DNA from: Candidatus Saccharimonadota bacterium
GTDB lineage: Bacteria; Patescibacteriota; Saccharimonadia; Saccharimonadales; Saccharimonadaceae
Length of the DNA stretch: 64,000 nt
Direction of reading: 5' to 3'
Assembly (NCBI GenBank): GCA_017431465.1
Contig: JAFRLA010000012.1
Span: 18,236 to 82,235, forward strand
The position numbers and the translations under genes were made by a program. The notes below the pieces were generated by a model, which worked only from the letters and a program-made list of their open reading frames with translations, was not told where the DNA came from and did not search any database. Shown in pieces: positions 7,764 to 15,589 of this stretch; positions within the stretch are counted from its first letter, which is position 1, and the number at the start of each line of letters is the position of its first letter.

Positions 7764-8189
7764 ATGGAAACACTAATTACGTTAAGAAAGCCGGTCATTT
7801 TAGACTGGATGCTGTCGCATCAAAACGGCCGGCCGCTCAGCGCAGAAGAGGTCGCCGCTCTTTTCAGCGAGATCCCGCGACATAGCGGCGTCAGCGCCTG
7901 CAAAATCAACGACGGCAACGGCTACGACACTGGAGTTGTAATCCTTAGCGGAGCAATCCTGTACGCCGAGAGCTCAGGCTCTTGCGAAGACACGGATTTC
8001 TATACTCAACGGGTCATAGCCTTCAAGAATGATCCTCACGGAATCACCGCGATAACAGATACCTATCGCGAGGTTACGCTTACAGCCGGAAACATGCGCA
8101 GCTGGAGAGCTATCAACGAGATCATCAAAGGCTTCCAGCCTGCAAACGACAGTGTTAGACCAAAACTGGAACTCGTAGTTTCAGCATAA
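7764..8189 (+). CDS. Unknown 141-aa protein, single-gene unit
   Basis: Not recognised. The start is ATG at 7764, chosen because AGGAGGTG lies six bases upstream; an in-frame GTG at 7758 overlaps that site. The protein is soluble with no signal or membrane segment. It has a mixed sequence with HQNGRPLSAEEVAALF early, ACKINDGNGYDTGVVILSGAILYAE in the middle (probably beta strands) and a C-terminal helix MRSWRAINEIIKGF. It has its own strong promoter, a folded leader and a strong terminator, so it is probably well expressed and independently controlled. Its expression layout resembles the PIN-PhoH gene and the 210-aa unknown at 22 kb. Confidence 0.75.
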   Translation: METLITLRKPVILDWMLSHQNGRPLSAEEVAALFSEIPRHSGVSACKINDGNGYDTGVVILSGAILYAESSGSCEDTDFYTQRVIAFKNDPHGITAITDTYREVTLTAGNMRSWRAINEIIKGFQPANDSVRPKLELVVSA

Positions 8190-8204
8190 ACACTATCCTT
8201 TTTA

Positions 8205-8240
8205 AAAGGGGTCGCAAATTCGCGACCCCTTTCCATTTTT
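8205..8240 (+). terminator. Strong intrinsic terminator after the 141-aa gene
   Basis: An 11-pair perfect stem, AAAGGGGTCGC (8205-8215) with GCGACCCCTTT (8222-8232), has a six-base loop and is followed by CCATTTTT. Confidence 0.85.
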
Positions 8241-8265
8241 GCGAAAATATGTTATTATAAAACTT

Positions 8266-9690
8266 ATGAAAAGTCTACCGATTGTCGCCTTAATTGGCCA
8301 GACCAACGCGGGAAAATCCAGCCTCCTGAATCGTTTAGCGCGAAAAAATATCGCTATCGTCGCACGCGAGGAGGGAACTACCCGTGATAATGTTGTGGCG
8401 CGCGTTAATTTATCTAGTGATCCCCGCCATGAGTCTCGCCAAATTCTACTAGTTGATACCGCTGGCTTAAAAAATCCCGAGGACGACTTTGAAGCTAGTA
8501 TTCAGGACCAAATTGCTGACGCTATTGAATCTGCCGAGATTATCCTGGTTACCGTCGATAGTACAAAATATTTTGACGACCACGATAAAAATATCGCTAA
8601 ATCCGCGCTTCGCTCCAAAAAGCCAGTCTTTTTACTCTTAAATAAATCTGACAGAGGCGAGGCCTTGCCCATCAACGATTTTCGCGCCCTTGGCATTCCA
8701 GAAGACCACATCATTCGCACCTCCGCCACCACTGGTGCCGGCACGGCCGACCTAAAGGAGGCGATTTTAAGAGAGCTATCTAAAAACGGTTCCTTCGCGC
8801 CGCGGTCAAAATCACCACGTCCCGAGAACAGCGCCCTTAAAATCGCCCTCATTGGCCGTCCAAATGTCGGCAAATCCAGCCTGTTTAACGCTCTGGGTAA
8901 GAAGCAGCAGGCCATCGTCAGCTCCCGCCAGGGAACAACCCGCGATATTAACCGCGTTAACGTCCGCTACAACGGCAAAGATATCGAAATCCTAGACACC
9001 GCCGGTCTCCGAAAACCTGGCAAACGCGAAGTCGGAATCGAGAAATTTAGTGCCATTCGCACTCTCGCCGCCATCGAAGAAGCCGATATTTGCGCTCTTC
9101 TCGTTGATTCTACCGAGCCACATTCCAAACTCGACCAATCTCTCGCCGGCCAAATCGTCGAAGCCGGCAAAGGCATCATCGTCGTTGTCACAAAAACCGA
9201 CCTACTCGCCGAACGCGAAATAGAAAATACTCTTGATGAAAAACCTCTGAACCCAACCGATATCATTCTAAACGGCCTGGAAAAAGATTTCAACTTCCTG
9301 CCCTTCGCCCCAGTCCTCCTGACCAGCTCCGAAACTGGTAAAAACGTGACGAAACTCTTTGACCTCGCTGAGCAAATTGCTGAAACTAGGACCCATGAAA
9401 TCAAAACCTCAGACCTAAATAAAATCCTAAGAGAAGCTATCGCTAGCCACCCGCCTGCTGGCCTGAAAAATACTCGTCCAAAGCCGAAGTACATTGTCCA
9501 AACCGATACCAACCCGCCTTGGTTCGTCGTCCACGGCCACGACCTTGGCCTGCTCCACTGGTCTTATAAGCGCTTCCTAGAGCGCAAAATTCGCGAATTC
9601 TACCCTTATATCGGCACTCCGATTTTCTTCTCATTTAAATCCGACAACCCAAAATCTGCCGACAAAAATCCCCCTAGTAAAACTCGCTAA
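8266..9690 (+). CDS. der: Ribosome-assembly GTPase Der (EngA)
   Basis: Double-GTPase needed for 50S subunit maturation. The first G domain has GQTNAGKSS (near residue 11), DTAGL and NKSD; the second has GRPNVGKSS, DTAGLRKPG and TKTD. A C-terminal KH-like domain ends near PIFFSFKSDNP. With the ATG at 8266 the protein is 474 aa, close to the usual 440-490. This start is preferred over an in-frame TTG at 8239 because the -10 (TATTAT, 8253-8258) lies between them and ends seven bases before ATG; the message is then leaderless. Confidence 0.95.
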   Translation: MKSLPIVALIGQTNAGKSSLLNRLARKNIAIVAREEGTTRDNVVARVNLSSDPRHESRQILLVDTAGLKNPEDDFEASIQDQIADAIESAEIILVTVDSTKYFDDHDKNIAKSALRSKKPVFLLLNKSDRGEALPINDFRALGIPEDHIIRTSATTGAGTADLKEAILRELSKNGSFAPRSKSPRPENSALKIALIGRPNVGKSSLFNALGKKQQAIVSSRQGTTRDINRVNVRYNGKDIEILDTAGLRKPGKREVGIEKFSAIRTLAAIEEADICALLVDSTEPHSKLDQSLAGQIVEAGKGIIVVVTKTDLLAEREIENTLDEKPLNPTDIILNGLEKDFNFLPFAPVLLTSSETGKNVTKLFDLAEQIAETRTHEIKTSDLNKILREAIASHPPAGLKNTRPKPKYIVQTDTNPPWFVVHGHDLGLLHWSYKRFLERKIREFYPYIGTPIFFSFKSDNPKSADKNPPSKTR

Positions 9691-9697
9691 AATATGT

Positions 9698-9746
9698 TAT
9701 AATAGTCAATAAGTGGGCCACACGCGGGAAGCGCCGGCTCATTTTT
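9698..9746 (+). promoter_or_regulatory. Extended -10 promoter and hairpin/U-run leader of the PIN-PhoH gene
   Basis: TGT-TATAAT (TATAAT at 9698-9703) starts directly after the der stop codon. The transcript should begin near 9710. In the leader TGGGCC (9714-9719) pairs with GGCTCA (9736-9741, one G-U), with a small CGC/GCG helix inside, and five T follow at once (9742-9746). This is the shape of a weak intrinsic terminator placed about 40 bases before the gene's GAGGAGGTG site, so it may act as an attenuator. No leader peptide was found. Confidence 0.45.
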
Positions 9747-9786
9747 GTAACTTAAAATACGTATCAAACACGAGGAGGTGTTAGTT

Positions 9787-11325
9787 ATGCCAACGAATCA
9801 TACCATAGGCGGAACTCAGCCGTGTATTATTCCGGCTCTGGACGTCCTGATCGGTGACCCGGACATTTTGTCCCCGAAACCAGAGACTGCAAAAATCGCA
9901 GATCATCTCTATATCCCGATCAACTACATCGACAGATTAGGGAAGTTCAACAGTGAATACGGCCAATCAACCAGGCGAGAGTCTTCGCATATCTTGCTGG
10001 GGGTCATCGGTAAGATGCTCGAAGCCATCAACCACGGCGACCCTAAAAAGCCGTATTACGCCTGCGCAAACGGCATGCGCGTGGAATTCCGCAGCCCACA
10101 AACCACAGATCACGCCGCGCTTGGCTCAAAACAGAGCGCAATTACGCTGGCCCAAGAGCTAAAAATTGCTGCAGAAAATGGGCACCATAACGAAGTTTCG
10201 ATTATGACCGGCGACAATCATATGATCGCCAAGGCAGCCGAGGCCAAGATCGAGGTTACCCACGTTAACCCAAAGATTTATACTGGTCATCGCAAAGTTA
10301 CTTTGCCGACCGATGCCATCAGTCTCTGGGAAAATGGCAAAAAGCGCATCACGAAAGCCGAGTGGGATGAAATCTTCCCAAAAGAGGAGCCGCTTTGTGC
10401 CAACGAATTCGTGGAGCTAGAGTATCCGTATATGGGGCAAACCAGGAATAACTTCAGCAACATCGGTCGTTACGACGTTGATACTGAATGCCTGGTCCAT
10501 CTCAAGTACATCAACTTCAACGAAATCGCAAATTTTAATCGCATTCGTCCGCGCACTCCGCTCCAAGCGATGTACATGGAATCCCTGATGGCGCCGCCAG
10601 AAAAGATTCCGATCGTCGTTATGGGCTCAGTCTTCGGTACCGGCAAGACTTTCATGCCGATTGCCGCCGGGCTTTACGGCGTCGGCTACAGCCCAAACCC
10701 GCGCCCTGACTACTCTCCTCGCTACAAGCGCATCTTTATCTGCCCCAGAGATGGAGCATTAGGTAAAGATATTGGCTTTTTGCCAGGTGGAGTAACAGAT
10801 AAGGTCATGGCGAAAGCCCTGCCGATCATCGACAATCTCGAGGAAATCTTGAACATTATCCGCGATGAGCCGATTATCAACGTGCCGGAGCAAATAGACG
10901 AGTTTAGCGGCAACAAATCTGGCAAAAAAGCCAGAAAAAACAAGGAAAAGGCCTATAACAGCTCAAACAAAGCTAAGGCTAATCAAATCTTGAGCCAATA
11001 TTTCGAATTCCAGCCCGTAATCAACATGGGCGGACGTTCGATTTTGCGCTCACTCATCTTCTTTGATGAGTCTCAAGATTTCGAGCTTTACCAGATCCGC
11101 GAACTGGCTACTCGCTTCGGCGAAGGCAGTAAAATCGTTTTTGCCGGCGACCCGACCCAGCTCTCAAATCCGCATCTCAGTTACAACAGTAACGGGCTCA
11201 GCTACATCGCCAGCAAACTCGCTGACAGCCCCTATGCCGCCGTACTTTTCGACAACAACCCCGAAAACATCGTGCGCCATTGGGCTCTAAAAGAAATCGC
11301 CAAAGCATTTGGTACGTATCAATAA
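9787..11325 (+). CDS. PIN-domain/PhoH-type ATPase
   Basis: A 512-aa protein joining an N-terminal PIN-like nuclease region (residues about 10-190: VLIGDPDIL, IMTGDNHMIAKA) to a PhoH-type P-loop ATPase with Walker A GSVFGTGKT near residue 280 and Walker B LIFFDESQD near 424, followed by IVFAGDPTQ. This layout matches the PhoH2/YlaK group, thought to unwind and cut RNA. A Lys-rich insert (about residues 375-400) separates Walker A from B. ATG at 9787 is chosen because GAGGAGGTG sits seven bases upstream. It stands alone between its own promoter and terminator, without a toxin-antitoxin partner. Confidence 0.82.
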   Translation: MPTNHTIGGTQPCIIPALDVLIGDPDILSPKPETAKIADHLYIPINYIDRLGKFNSEYGQSTRRESSHILLGVIGKMLEAINHGDPKKPYYACANGMRVEFRSPQTTDHAALGSKQSAITLAQELKIAAENGHHNEVSIMTGDNHMIAKAAEAKIEVTHVNPKIYTGHRKVTLPTDAISLWENGKKRITKAEWDEIFPKEEPLCANEFVELEYPYMGQTRNNFSNIGRYDVDTECLVHLKYINFNEIANFNRIRPRTPLQAMYMESLMAPPEKIPIVVMGSVFGTGKTFMPIAAGLYGVGYSPNPRPDYSPRYKRIFICPRDGALGKDIGFLPGGVTDKVMAKALPIIDNLEEILNIIRDEPIINVPEQIDEFSGNKSGKKARKNKEKAYNSSNKAKANQILSQYFEFQPVINMGGRSILRSLIFFDESQDFELYQIRELATRFGEGSKIVFAGDPTQLSNPHLSYNSNGLSYIASKLADSPYAAVLFDNNPENIVRHWALKEIAKAFGTYQ

Positions 11326-11330
11326 CGTTA

Positions 11331-11359
11331 AATCCCCCGGTCTCGACCGGGGGATTTTT
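11331..11359 (+). terminator. Strong intrinsic terminator after the PIN-PhoH gene
   Basis: A perfect 11-pair stem, AATCCCCCGGT (11331-11341) with ACCGGGGGATT (11346-11356), loop CTCG and T-run. As it lies between convergent genes it may also stop transcription from the FISUMP gene. Confidence 0.88.
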
Positions 11360-11374
11360 CTATGGCTCCAAAAC

Positions 11375-12970
11375 TTACCTAGCGACGCACCTAACCGAAT
11401 AGCCAACTGCCTTGCCATCGGCCGAGCCCGGATAAACGCCACTATTATTTATCCCTAGCCCTGCCGCCGCACTTGCTCCGCTGCTCGTTGCGCTCCAATA
11501 CATACCCATCTGCTCCTGGTTGTATCGCCCAGCGCTCAAAACTCCACCGGCTCTCGTCAACGTCGGCCCGTACGAACTACCCGACATGTAATCCGCCTGC
11601 TGACTATAAGCGTCAAACAACCTCTGGAAATCACCATTTAAGACCCCGTCGGTCGAGCCTGGCGCGCTCGCCCCGCTCGTCCCGCTCTCAATTACCGTCC
11701 CGGTCGGTAACCTCCAACCCTTCGGGCAAATCGAAACTACAGTTTTTGCTCCCCAGTTCTTCAAATTAGTCCCAAACGCGTCCAGAAGATCCGTATTCGA
11801 ATCATTTGAACCGCGCCCCGTACCCGCCGTCGCCACGCGCCAGCTATAATACGTGCCATATTTGCCCCCGTTCCCCACATCTTCCTCGCTCGCCCAATTC
11901 TCGTGCACCGTTTCGCTATCTGGATCAGTGCCAGAGGTCGCCGAAGAAGCCGGCAGGGTATAGCTAGCAACCACCGTACCGTCTAAATCAGAATCAGTCG
12001 ACGTAACCGTCGTTCCGCCCGGCAAATCTAGGTTGTCCGTCATCCAACAATTGCCATCCGCCAACTTTTTCACAGTATAAGTTTTATTTACACCGCCGCG
12101 CGCATCGGTCAAGGTAGTCGTCGGAATCCCATCGGCAACATTTTCCCAGTTGTCCCGCGTGATCCTCGTCGTCGCCGTCGCCGTAGGAGTAACCACTCGC
12201 TCATCCTGACAAATCGCCCGAGTCATTTGTTGCATATTCGAAATCGTGTAGAAAGCCGGCGTACTAGAATCCACCTCTTCTGGCTCCGGATCCGCGTCAT
12301 CCATCGCTGTCGCGGTATAAGTAATTATATCTGAGTATGCCCCAGTTTTCGTCGTACCAGTCGCAACGCCGTAAGTCACCGTCGTTTTTGCACTATAAGC
12401 TACCGGATCAGTGTCATTTGTACCCGTAGCCAACACGATCATTGGCGTATCAATACTGCGCGGCACCGCCTTCCAGCCAGAGATCGACCCGCCCGAAATT
12501 GCCCAAGAAGCCGTATTTGCATCCGGCTCGCCATCTAGGGCCGGGATATATTCGCCTTCCGTCGAAGATTTAGTCGCCAAATTCAGGCTATTATCTTCAT
12601 CGGCATCCTGCACTTCCAGTTTAAACTTACCGGTCGTCGAGCGCACCTCAATCTCTGAATACAGCGTCGAAAGATCCCTTTGGCTACCCTCGAGCACTAG
12701 CGCATTTGCCAGGGAAGGCCCCGCTACCGGATCATCATCTGTAGAACTATTCGTCCCTACCGGCATATAATCCACAAATCCATAGTTCGTCGCGCCACTA
12801 ACCGGGTCATTATTAGAGCGAATCCGCATCGAAATCGAAGCCGAAACAGTCATACCGACGCTAACATTACCAGAAATTGCCGGCCCAACCGCCTCTGTTG
12901 CGCTAGAGGTAGCAAAAATCAGCCCAAACGACAATATTCCAACAATAACTCCAATTTTTCTCAGGTTCAT
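11375..12970 (-). CDS. Secreted FISUMP (Fibrobacter succinogenes major paralogous domain) protein
   Basis: A 531-aa exported protein. The N-terminal signal peptide (about residues 1-26) ends near SSATEA. Residues 30-230 are Ser/Thr/Asp-rich with beta character, resembling a stalk or WxL-like region. The C-terminal half carries the Fib_succ_major domain: YTVKKLADGNCWMTDNLDL, YYSWRVATAG, VSICPKGWRLPTG and the closing GYSVRCVAR. Four Cys in that half (AICQD, GNCW, ICPKG, VRCV) probably form disulfides. There is no LPxTG signal or C-terminal anchor. The family is surface exposed and frequent in Saccharibacteria; its ligand is unknown. The DsbA-like protein at 56.5 kb could oxidise it. Confidence 0.82.
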   Translation of the reverse strand: MNLRKIGVIVGILSFGLIFATSSATEAVGPAISGNVSVGMTVSASISMRIRSNNDPVSGATNYGFVDYMPVGTNSSTDDDPVAGPSLANALVLEGSQRDLSTLYSEIEVRSTTGKFKLEVQDADEDNSLNLATKSSTEGEYIPALDGEPDANTASWAISGGSISGWKAVPRSIDTPMIVLATGTNDTDPVAYSAKTTVTYGVATGTTKTGAYSDIITYTATAMDDADPEPEEVDSSTPAFYTISNMQQMTRAICQDERVVTPTATATTRITRDNWENVADGIPTTTLTDARGGVNKTYTVKKLADGNCWMTDNLDLPGGTTVTSTDSDLDGTVVASYTLPASSATSGTDPDSETVHENWASEEDVGNGGKYGTYYSWRVATAGTGRGSNDSNTDLLDAFGTNLKNWGAKTVVSICPKGWRLPTGTVIESGTSGASAPGSTDGVLNGDFQRLFDAYSQQADYMSGSSYGPTLTRAGGVLSAGRYNQEQMGMYWSATSSGASAAAGLGINNSGVYPGSADGKAVGYSVRCVAR

Positions 12971-13118
12971 ATAACTCCACTTAATGACCTTTATGCTTAT
13001 ATTTTATCATACTTCTGTTAATTTTTGTATAACTTTTTTATACATTTTTTCGCAATTTTTCGGGAGTTTTCCACAGGTTACAACCGCTGATTTACGCTTG
13101 ATATGGTATAATTTAGTC

Positions 13119-13637
13119 ATGAAACTAATTGTCGGTTTTGGCAACCCAGAGGCGAAGTATAACTTTACGCGCCACAATTTCGGCTTCCTCGCCCTAGATT
13201 TTTACGCCAAAATCAAGGGGTTATCCTGGGAGAAAAACCCTAAGTTCGACGCCATTTACCTAAAAAGTGGCGACAACGTCTTTATTAAGCCTCAGACTTA
13301 CTATAACAACGCCGGAAAATCCGTCCAAGCCTTCGCGCATTTTTACAAAATCCCCCCTGAAAAATGCCTAATTCTCTGCGACGATTTTAACCTCGATTTT
13401 GGCGCCATTCGCTTTCGCGAAAAAGGCTCCGCCGGCGGCAACAACGGCTTAAAATCCACAATTTCTGAACTCGGCACCTCTGAATTCCCGCGCCTCCGCC
13501 TCGGCACAGGGAACGACGAGCTCCGCGCCAAAATCGGCGACTACGACTTCGTTCTCTCTAAATTCACCCCCGAAGAGCGCGAAAAACTCCCCGAAATTCT
13601 CCGCAAAATCTCCGAGAAGATAGACGAATTACTTTAG
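13119..13637 (+). CDS. pth: Peptidyl-tRNA hydrolase
   Basis: Frees tRNA from peptidyl-tRNA that drops off the ribosome. The start is set at ATG 13119, six bases after TATAAT (13107-13112), giving 172 aa: MKLIVGFGNPEAKYNFTRHN with the catalytic His in TRHN. KPQTYYNNAGKSV, LILCDDFNLDFG and GSAGGNNGLKS are all family motifs. The longer in-frame extension upstream contains the promoter and is rejected. The last nine bases overlap the end of dprA on the other strand. Confidence 0.95.
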   Translation: MKLIVGFGNPEAKYNFTRHNFGFLALDFYAKIKGLSWEKNPKFDAIYLKSGDNVFIKPQTYYNNAGKSVQAFAHFYKIPPEKCLILCDDFNLDFGAIRFREKGSAGGNNGLKSTISELGTSEFPRLRLGTGNDELRAKIGDYDFVLSKFTPEEREKLPEILRKISEKIDELL

Positions 13638-14597
13638 CATCCAGCTATTCATACCCAGACTCTTGACAATATCGCGAATTTCCAGCATAGTTATTGCTTG
13701 ATTAAATTCCGCCGCCGGGACTGCAAGTCTAGCAATAATCTCATCGCCATCGCGAACACCGCTTGCAATCTGCTTAACAATCTGTTTTTCCAGCGGGGAA
13801 CCGCCGAAAATGCCGCTCTGTCGCCGCTTTTTCGCGCCAGTTTCGCTAACATCACCCCAGATATTCTCGCCTCTCGCCAATCTAACCGCATACGGCTCAA
13901 TCAAATCCGCCGGCCGCAGGTACGGCTCCGCCCCTTTCTTAATTAACTGATTGCATCCCGCCGACGTTACCCGCGTAATATCCGCTGGCGCGGCATACAA
14001 ATCTCGCCCCTGTTCTAAAGCGTGCGAAGCGGTATTCAGTGACCCCGAATGCTCCGCCGCCTCAGCAATCAAAACCGCATCCGATAGCCCTGAAATCAGC
14101 CGATTTCGAGCCAAAAACCGCAGTTTACCGACCTCGCCGCGCCCGCCACCACTGTTAGCGCGCCGATCCTGATTCTGTCCGCCGTTCAAAACGCATTCTT
14201 TATCTCCCGGCCCATACTCCGAGATAATCGCTCCGCCGCCCCTGATAATCTCCTCAGCTAACCCCTGGTGTTTCCGCGGGTAAATCTGGTCAATTGGCGT
14301 CCCTAAAACCGCCAGAGTTATCCCTCCAGCGTCCAGCGCCCCTCTATGCGCAATTGAATCTATCCCGTACGCCAGCCCCGAAACTACTATCATCCCCGCT
14401 TTAGCGCACTCATACGCCGCCCGATAGGCTATCTCCTCTCCATACGCAGTATTCTTGCGTGCACCCACAATTGCAACTGTAATAACACGTTTTTCCGGTA
14501 TTTTTCCAGCATAATACAATATTTTAGGCTTAAGCGCAATGCTACTTAACCCCTCTGTAAATTTCCCCTCTTGGGGTCGAATTTGGTTGATTTTCAT
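13629..14597 (-). CDS. dprA: DNA-processing protein DprA/Smf
   Basis: Loads RecA on incoming single-stranded DNA during natural transformation. The Rossmann core shows VAIVGARKNTAYGEEIAYRAA, VVSGLAYGIDSIAHRGALD, GTPIDQIYPRKHQGLAEEI, RNRLISGLSDAVLIAEA and SGSLNTASHALEQGRDLYAAP. A winged-helix-like C-terminus follows. Start at ATG 14597 (322 aa) is preferred because the extension upstream has no homology and overlaps a + strand promoter. An unusual Gly/Asn/Arg-rich insert (about residues 160-178, GGQNQDRRANSGGGRGE) precedes RNRLISG. Presence suggests that the organism can take up DNA. Confidence 0.92.
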   Translation of the reverse strand: MKINQIRPQEGKFTEGLSSIALKPKILYYAGKIPEKRVITVAIVGARKNTAYGEEIAYRAAYECAKAGMIVVSGLAYGIDSIAHRGALDAGGITLAVLGTPIDQIYPRKHQGLAEEIIRGGGAIISEYGPGDKECVLNGGQNQDRRANSGGGRGEVGKLRFLARNRLISGLSDAVLIAEAAEHSGSLNTASHALEQGRDLYAAPADITRVTSAGCNQLIKKGAEPYLRPADLIEPYAVRLARGENIWGDVSETGAKKRRQSGIFGGSPLEKQIVKQIASGVRDGDEIIARLAVPAAEFNQAITMLEIRDIVKSLGMNSWMLK

Positions 14598-14616
14598 AAA
14601 AAATGTGAAAAAAGTG

Positions 14617-14645
14617 TTGACTTTTTTTAAACGCTGTGATATAAT
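14617..14645 (+). promoter_or_regulatory. Near-consensus promoter of the structured RNA
   Basis: TTGACT (14617-14622), 17-base spacer, TATAAT (14640-14645) preceded by TGTGA. It is one of the best sigma-70-like promoters in the window and drives no protein gene, since its transcript is closed by a strong terminator at 14975. Confidence 0.8.
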
Positions 14646-14651
14646 GAAATA

Positions 14652-14975
14652 AGTTAGGGGCAAAACCCTTACTTGCACCTAAATAATCAATAATTCCTGA
14701 TATCTAGTATATCAGAAATTGCGTGTTCTTAAAACCCTTTCGGGGCTTAAAACTTCTAAATGTTCTAAGTCTTCATAAGTATTACCTCCACTTAGAAAGG
14801 GACCACCCTTTAAGAACATAGCAATCCCTCAAACGGGCGGGCCCCTGTGTTTGTGTGAGGTGGGTCGCGCTTCCGGGGTTCCCGGTATTCTTTCACATTA
14901 GAAGCGTTTGAGGGCCAAAAAGGCCACAGGACTTAGGTGATGCCCACCCTTACCTAACTCGTGTGGCCTTTTTGG
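14652..14975 (+). ncRNA. Candidate structured non-coding RNA, about 325 nt, class unknown
   Basis: A gene-free stretch between a near-consensus promoter and a 14-pair terminator. Helices that can be read directly: TGTTCTTA (14724-14731) with TAAGAACA (14811-14818), enclosing TTCTAAGT (14763-14770) with ACTTAGAA (14790-14797); CCCTCAAACG (14826-14835) with CGTTTGAGGG (14905-14914); a CTGATAT/ATATCAG hairpin near 14698-14715; and AAAGGG/CCCTTT just before 14811. No conserved signature of tmRNA, RNase P RNA, SRP RNA or a known riboswitch is recognised. The 3' helix is CCAAAAAGGCCACA (14915-14928) with its complement at 14962-14975, with TTAGGT/ACCTAA inside. It could be a divergent housekeeping RNA or a lineage-specific one. 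Confidence 0.7.
14915..14975 (+). terminator. Terminator helix of the structured RNA
   Basis: A perfect 14-base inverted repeat (14915-14928 and 14962-14975) with a second six-base helix (14933-14938 with 14952-14957). The 3' strand ends in GGCCTTTTTGG, a GC-rich stem followed by U residues. Confidence 0.75.
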
Positions 14976-15012
14976 TTGTCCAAAAATTTATATATTGTGT
15001 TATAATAAGCTT

Positions 15013-15561
15013 ATGAATAAAACCTTAAAAACGATCCTTAGCGTCGCCGTCATTGGCGTTTTATTGTATTTTCTAGTTTGGCCTTGGATTAATTCCGCGA
15101 TCTCTTCTGGCTATCATATTAAAGCCATTACTGAAGGATATCCGAGCCAATCTTATACTGCTGATTTCGGAAAAGATGAGCTCTCGGTTAAAGTCGAACA
15201 TTATAACAACGTCGCCACCGACGAAAAAACCTCTGAAGAAACCGAAAATTACTCTATAGAAATCAACGAGGAGCTTTATAATAAACTGAGATCAGTCGCA
15301 AATTCCTTCCTCGGATTCCATCTGTTTGTGCGCCATCATAACGGCTACGCCTTCTTCTACGAATCTGCCGACGGCGCTGCCATGTTCTTTACTAACGAAG
15401 AAAAAGAAAACCTCTTAGACTTCGCTAAAATCCTAACCAATATCTCGCGTGGCGATGAAAAATGGCCGGAAAAGCGTCGTGAAACTTACTTCGACCACGG
15501 GACAAAACAGCTGGACGAATACATCAAGGAGCACGGAATTGAAGTCCCGCCGCTAGAATAA
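15013..15561 (+). CDS. Unknown membrane-anchored protein, 182 aa
   Basis: Not recognised. The start is ATG 15013, exactly six bases after TATAAT (15001-15006), so it is probably leaderless. Residues 7-28 form one hydrophobic segment (ILSVAVIGVLLYFLVWPWI), followed by an outward, charged domain of about 150 residues with an acidic KTSEETENYSIEINEELYNKL stretch and an aromatic HLFVRHHNGYAFFYES stretch. No cysteines or sorting signal are seen. It lies between the structured RNA and topA, with its own promoter. Confidence 0.7.
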   Translation: MNKTLKTILSVAVIGVLLYFLVWPWINSAISSGYHIKAITEGYPSQSYTADFGKDELSVKVEHYNNVATDEKTSEETENYSIEINEELYNKLRSVANSFLGFHLFVRHHNGYAFFYESADGAAMFFTNEEKENLLDFAKILTNISRGDEKWPEKRRETYFDHGTKQLDEYIKEHGIEVPPLE

Positions 15562-15589
15562 ATAAAAATTATGTGTTAATATAAGAGTT

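Noticed and set aside
12984..13118. N-terminal extension of pth to 217 aa
   Set aside because: The extension contains the TATAAT promoter that ends six bases before the ATG giving the normal family N-terminus.
14652..14975. The structured RNA as tmRNA
   Set aside because: No tRNA-like 3' end with CCA, no T-arm and no tag frame ending in Ala-Ala were found.
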